64,000 bases of DNA from Treponema sp. Its GTDB lineage: Bacteria > Spirochaetota > Spirochaetia > Treponematales > Treponemataceae. Made by a program: the position numbers and the translations under genes. Position 1 is the first letter of the stretch. Every line of letters begins with the position of its first letter. Shown here in pieces: positions 61,234 through 64,000 of the stretch. The notes under the pieces were generated by a model, which saw nothing but the letters and a program-made list of their open reading frames with translations, was not told where the DNA came from and did no database searches. Location: contig JAFSRD010000020.1 in assembly GCA_017446265.1 (NCBI GenBank), positions 28,233 through 92,232 of the forward strand, written 5' to 3'.

Positions 61234-62094
61234 ATGGCGTTGGTGACAATGAAATATGAAATGGCACGGGCAGAAAAAGGAAATTACGCTGTACCGGCTT
61301 TTAATTTTTTTACATTTTCAAATCTTATTGGCATTGCGCAAGGGGCGCGAAATAAAAAAAGCCCTGTCATCGCAATGGCGACGCTCGATGGCATAAAAGT
61401 TATGGGAGTACATGCGACTGCCCGCATGTGTGAAGGTGTTGCCGCCGATTACGGCATCGACATAGTGCTGCATCTTGACCACTGCATGGACTTTGACATA
61501 ATCCGCCGTTGCATTGACAGCGGATTTACTTCAGTGATGATTGACGCATCGTCAAAGAGCTTTCAAGAAAACATTGACATAACGGCACGCGTTGTCGAAT
61601 ATGCATCAAAGTACGGCGTAACAGTAGAAGCCGAGCTCGGTCACGTCGGAGGTAAAGAAGATGACGTTGAAGTTGACGATCTTTCTGTTACATTTACACA
61701 ACCTGAAGAAGCGTTGAAATTTGTCAATGTAACGCATGTTGACTGTCTTGCAGTTGCTGTCGGCACGGTGCACGGTTTTTATAATGCAACGCCAAACATT
61801 GATTTCCAGCTCATTCAAAAAATTCACGAGGTTGTTCCGAACACGCCGCTCGTCTTGCATGGCGGTACAGGCGTTCCCTACGATGATTTTAGAAAAGCCA
61901 TTGCGCGTGGCGTACGCAAAATCAACATAGGAACTGAATTCAGGGTACATGGCGTTTTTGATGTTGCAAAAGAAGCATACAATGAATCGCACAAAAACGA
62001 TCCGCGCGAAGTTTCAAAATTGGTTATTGCGAAATGCACTACAATTGCCGAGGAGCTTATTGATGTCATGGGCAGCGCAAACAAAGCAGGGTGA
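61234..62094 (+). CDS. fba: Class II fructose-bisphosphate aldolase family
   Basis: 286 residues. Splits fructose 1,6-bisphosphate into the two triose phosphates (or the tagatose epimer, since the GatY/KbaY subgroup has the same length). Zinc ligands in LHLDHCMD, VEAELGHVGGKEDD and VLHGGTGVP, Schiff-free class II catalytic Asp in the first motif, and the phosphate loop GVRKINIGTEF. AGGAGG gives a strong ribosome site at ATG 61234. It has a long upstream region with a tandem direct repeat. Works downstream of the PFK encoded at 11646. Confidence 0.93.
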   Translation: MALVTMKYEMARAEKGNYAVPAFNFFTFSNLIGIAQGARNKKSPVIAMATLDGIKVMGVHATARMCEGVAADYGIDIVLHLDHCMDFDIIRRCIDSGFTSVMIDASSKSFQENIDITARVVEYASKYGVTVEAELGHVGGKEDDVEVDDLSVTFTQPEEALKFVNVTHVDCLAVAVGTVHGFYNATPNIDFQLIQKIHEVVPNTPLVLHGGTGVPYDDFRKAIARGVRKINIGTEFRVHGVFDVAKEAYNESHKNDPREVSKLVIAKCTTIAEELIDVMGSANKAG

Positions 62095-62247
62095 CGTATG
62101 AGCGCATCGGCACTTGTTGTCTGTTTGAATCCAGCATTTGAAATGACAATTATTTTTAAAATTTTTTGAAAATGGAGTCAACAGATTGGCATGGACTATG
62201 CGCCCAAAACCGCGCAATCGATTGAACACGGTTTGCAACAGTACTGT

Positions 62248-62291
62248 AAAAAAATAGAGGCTCCAAACACTAACAGTATCTGGAGCCTCTA
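62248..62291 (-). terminator. Intrinsic terminator of the candidate small RNA
   Basis: Perfect 11-bp GC-rich stem with a 15-nt loop, then T7 on the minus strand. No U-tract on the plus strand, so it does not appear to serve the aldolase gene. Confidence 0.8.
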
Positions 62292-62344
62292 CCGTCCAAC
62301 ATAATTGGACATCGGAGAGAGTTTATCAGCTTATTTACAAGCTT
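62248..62344 (-). ncRNA. Candidate small RNA with three hairpins and an intrinsic terminator
   Basis: Predicted transcript of about 97 nt on the minus strand. Upstream is TTGACA (62379-62374), 17 bp, TATATT (62356-62351), which puts the start near 62344. Downstream order: a 5-bp stem AGCTT/AAGCT (62328-62343), a 6-bp stem GTCCAA/TTGGAC with a 5-nt loop (62294-62310), and an 11-bp stem TAGAGGCTCCA/TGGAGCCTCTA (62255-62291) followed by seven T on the minus strand (62254-62248). The plus strand has no T run after the stem, so orientation is clear. No protein gene lies on this strand nearby and only a 7-codon frame is inside. I do not recognise it as 6S, SRP, RNase P or tmRNA. Confidence 0.65.
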
Positions 62345-62350
62345 GTCTAA

Positions 62351-62379
62351 AATATACTATATTTTTATAAAGATGTCAA
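62351..62379 (-). promoter_or_regulatory. Consensus promoter facing leftward
   Basis: TTGACA (62379-62374) is a perfect -35, the spacer is the optimal 17 bp, and TATATT (62356-62351) differs from TATAAT at one position. It overlaps the first codons of the NusG-domain protein gene on the other strand. Confidence 0.65.
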
Positions 62380-62765
62380 GTGTTTTTATAAATTTTTTTA
62401 AAAAAATTAAACTGCTTGATTTTGTCATTTTTGTCATTTTTGTTGCTGTAACGGCAGTTGCGTTTGCCACAGCACGTAAAATCAGTAGTGCACGTGTTGA
62501 ACTTATTGTGCACACGCCGCATGGTGTATACGCATATGACATGTCAAACGACAAAATCATCGAGGTAAACGGCGCTCTCGGTATTTCGCGTATAGAGATT
62601 GTCAGTGGAACAGCGCGTTTTATTGACTCTCCGTGCCCGAACAAAACATGCGTATACGCGTATCCTATAGGTGAAGCAGGTGCATGGGCTGCGTGTTTGC
62701 CAAACCAAATATTTATCAGGATAGAAGGCAGTAATGCAGGGGCAGCTGACGTAATGGCGCAATAA
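62373..62765 (+). CDS. NusG-domain-II-like membrane-anchored protein
   Basis: 130 residues from ATG 62373 (a TTG at 62343 would add 10 residues inside the sRNA promoter). One membrane helix (about 15-38) then a small beta domain: VELIVHTPHGVYAYDMSNDKIIEVNGALGISRIEIVSGTARFIDSPCPNKTCVYAYPIGEAGAWAACLPNQIFIRIEG. The SPCPNKTC ... ACLPNQI pattern is that of stand-alone NusG domain II proteins of Firmicutes and spirochaetes, extracytoplasmic and of unknown role, often near a Gx transporter gene. No ribosome site is clear. The three cysteines could form a metal or disulfide site. Confidence 0.82.
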   Translation: MSSVFINFFKKIKLLDFVIFVIFVAVTAVAFATARKISSARVELIVHTPHGVYAYDMSNDKIIEVNGALGISRIEIVSGTARFIDSPCPNKTCVYAYPIGEAGAWAACLPNQIFIRIEGSNAGAADVMAQ

Positions 62766-62882
62766 CTGTTGACGTAATTACGGGCAATTGTTTCGTCGCC
62801 GTGCAGTGCACAAGAATCATTTCAAGGCTGGATGCAAGAAAAGCTTTCCTTTGCATAAAATTGGCGAATTTGACTGCTGCTA

Positions 62883-62911
62883 TTGACAAATAATAGATTT
62901 CACAATAGTAT
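62883..62911 (+). promoter_or_regulatory. Promoter of the beta-barrel protein gene
   Basis: Perfect TTGACA (62883-62888), 17 bp, TAGTAT (62906-62911). Leaves an 80-nt leader before ATG 62999. Confidence 0.6.
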
Positions 62912-62998
62912 GTTTGCAACATATTTGGAGAAAAATGGAAAAATACAGCCGTGACATATTTATGGCGGATTTTCTGTTTTTATTGTAGGAGGATGTGT

Positions 62999-63634
62999 AT
63001 GAAAAAATTTATGGCATTGGTATGTGTTTTGGCGCTTGCCACAGTGTCGGCGTTTGCAGTTGAAACATATGGTGAATTAGACTTCTCAATTCCAGTTTTA
63101 AGCGAAGTTGAGTCAAATGGCACGGACAAAGTAAAAACGACATCGCTTGCAGGTGGTTTTTCTGGGCGCGCGATGATGAGCAACATTGTCGGCATTTATG
63201 GAGCCGTTGATGTTGTATTTCCTATGAAAATAGTTAACTCACTGGGCGCTGAAATAAAGCGTGACGTATTTGAAAGATGGGCAGGCTTTGATGCGCTTGT
63301 TGGATTGGCAATTGTTCCTGTAAACAAAGGCATGTTCAAATTGCTCATTGCACCTGGATTCCACGTAAATTTTCAATATATAAAATTTAGCAGCCAGCTC
63401 TCTGGTACATCGACATGGCTTGGAGCAGGTGCAAACCTCATGGCAGAATTCCACTTTTCCGAGAAGTTCTACTTCGCTGCCGGTACAGGGCTTTTTTATG
63501 ACTTCCATATTTTTAATAAAACAAGATATAGCGGGGAATTGGCTGCTATAATAGGCAAAGCATCTGATTCTCAGAGTGGGCGTGCAAAAGCATTTACTGT
63601 ACAGCCTCGTGTCGGTATTGGTTTTCGCCTTTAA
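62999..63634 (+). CDS. Small outer-membrane beta-barrel protein
   Basis: 211 residues. Signal peptide 1-20 (MALVCVLALATVSAFA then VETYG). The mature part is about 190 residues of alternating beta strands with short turns and ends in FRL, suggestive of an eight-stranded barrel such as OmpW-like/DUF2715 treponemal proteins. Phrases GIYGAVDVVFPM, FKLLIAPGFHVNFQYIKF, FYFAAGTGLFYDFHIF and FTVQPRVGIGFRL are strand-like. AGGAGG precedes the ATG. A strong promoter suggests high expression. Family assignment is by pattern only. Confidence 0.7.
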   Translation: MKKFMALVCVLALATVSAFAVETYGELDFSIPVLSEVESNGTDKVKTTSLAGGFSGRAMMSNIVGIYGAVDVVFPMKIVNSLGAEIKRDVFERWAGFDALVGLAIVPVNKGMFKLLIAPGFHVNFQYIKFSSQLSGTSTWLGAGANLMAEFHFSEKFYFAAGTGLFYDFHIFNKTRYSGELAAIIGKASDSQSGRAKAFTVQPRVGIGFRL

Positions 63635-63642
63635 TACCATTG

Positions 63643-63672
63643 CATAGGAAAGTTGCACGCGGCTTTCCTATG
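63643..63672. other. Hairpin after the beta-barrel gene
   Basis: CATAGGAAAG (63643-63652) pairs with CTTTCCTATG (63663-63672) over a 10-nt loop. It follows the stop codon by 8 bp and may terminate or protect the mRNA 3' end, but no T-tract follows on either strand. Confidence 0.55.
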
Positions 63673-63798
63673 TCGGCATTTACAAAAGCATTGATTCGTG
63701 CGGAGAAAACAAGTCTTGAACGTCCGTCTGCGTCGGGGTTTGTTTCTTAACTCAAGAAAGGCTTCAGTTAATTAATGTATTCTCCTTTGCCTGCTTGA

Positions 63799-64000
63799 CT
63801 ATTCCGATTTTTTAAAAAGGGCTGCGACATCATCCTTATGAACTTTTCCTTGAACATCACAGGGAAGTTTTTCGACATAGCGATAGCGTTTTGGAATTAC
63901 AATGTTTTCGAAAAACTGCATAAGGTAGTCGTGGAAAAATCGATTTATTTCTAATTTTTTCGATCCTCTAAATTTTTCGATTCCATCGTTATTAAAAACG
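63799..64000 (-). CDS. C-terminal end of an AMP-forming acyl-CoA synthetase (5' end outside window)
   Basis: A minus-strand frame enters at the right edge and stops with TAG at 63801-63799; about 66 residues are visible. It ends IVIPKRYRYVEKLPCDVQGKVHKDDVAALFKKSE. The piece P.RYR.VE.LP...QGK is the C-terminal A10 region of AMP-binding enzymes; its Lys (in QGKV) is the catalytic lysine for adenylation. The preceding LEINRFFHDYLMQFFENIVIPK is the usual helix before it. Either a fatty-acid-CoA ligase or another acyl ligase. It is convergent with the barrel gene across about 165 bp. Confidence 0.75.
   Translation of the reverse strand, partial: VFNNDGIEKFRGSKKLEINRFFHDYLMQFFENIVIPKRYRYVEKLPCDVQGKVHKDDVAALFKKSE

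Noticed and set aside
62260..62300. Terminator of the aldolase gene
   Set aside because: The stem is strong, but the T-tract is only on the minus strand, so it terminates leftward transcription.

Overview
The window reads as a dense chromosomal segment of a treponeme-like spirochaete. I infer this from gene content: an OmpA-type lipid-free envelope protein next to a LysM lytic transglycosylase and a TPR lipoprotein (an order I recall from Treponema), a small signal-peptide beta-barrel protein of treponemal style, a trypanosome/spirochaete-type long 6-phosphofructokinase, and many lipoproteins. The species cannot be named from the sequence. Genes are packed tightly, with many ATGA/TAATG overlaps and convergent gaps of 0-20 bp. 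There are no rRNA genes, CRISPR arrays, transposases or phage genes. One tRNA gene (Leu, CAA) and one candidate small RNA are present.

Layout. 0-5.6 kb: end of a YD-repeat-like protein, cardiolipin synthase, a three-gene DRTGG / anti-sigma-type ATPase / FeFe-hydrogenase-like unit, 5-formyl-THF cyclo-ligase, and methylglyoxal synthase behind a structured leader. 5.6-7.9 kb: lemA with two TPM-domain genes. 8.1-11.0 kb: a complete TRAP transporter. 11.0-11.6 kb: a gene-free stretch with 2.2 copies of a 176-bp hairpin-rich tandem repeat and the leader of a phosphofructokinase gene. 13-22 kb: Sir2 deacylase, a very large alpha-2-macroglobulin lipoprotein, KDG kinase, NADH pyrophosphatase and a LUD protein. 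22-29.7 kb: two divergent envelope operons (OmpA, lytic transglycosylase, TPR lipoprotein on one side; membrane protein, TPR lipoprotein, CapA-like protein on the other). 29.9-37 kb: argG with an exported protein, an Lrp-type regulator with an aminotransferase, a TPR/Mrr-like membrane protein and a two-component system. 37-43.4 kb: a sugar ABC importer without its own ATPase, divergent from a LacZ-type beta-galactosidase. 43.4-51.3 kb: metK-nth-mscS, a stand-alone CBM48 protein, FtsK/SpoIIIE and a Wzi-like outer-membrane protein. 51.4-56.3 kb: glycerol catabolism (glpK, FAD dehydrogenase, FAD/NAD oxidoreductase, DUF1667 protein). 56.3-64 kb: a membrane protein, a DUF937 protein, a GH18 protein, a duplicated ABC ATPase, tRNA-Leu with a duplicated 3' end, class II aldolase, a candidate sRNA, a NusG-domain-II protein, a beta-barrel protein and the end of an acyl-CoA synthetase.

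The metabolic picture is fermentative sugar and glycerol use: galactoside and sugar uptake feed PFK and class II aldolase, glycerol enters through GlpK plus a dehydrogenase complex, and methylglyoxal synthase offers a phosphate-releasing bypass. The hydrogenase-like unit suggests redox or H2 sensing rather than bulk H2 production.

Most unusual signals: (i) a minus-strand candidate small RNA of about 97 nt at 62344-62248 with a consensus promoter, three hairpins and a strong intrinsic terminator; (ii) the 176-bp hairpin-array repeat at 11035-11470; (iii) the DRTGG/ATPase/hydrogenase-like unit, in which the H-cluster cysteines are kept but the proton-relay cysteine is serine; (iv) a duplicated tRNA-Leu 3' end flanking a GC-rich insert at 60705-60931.
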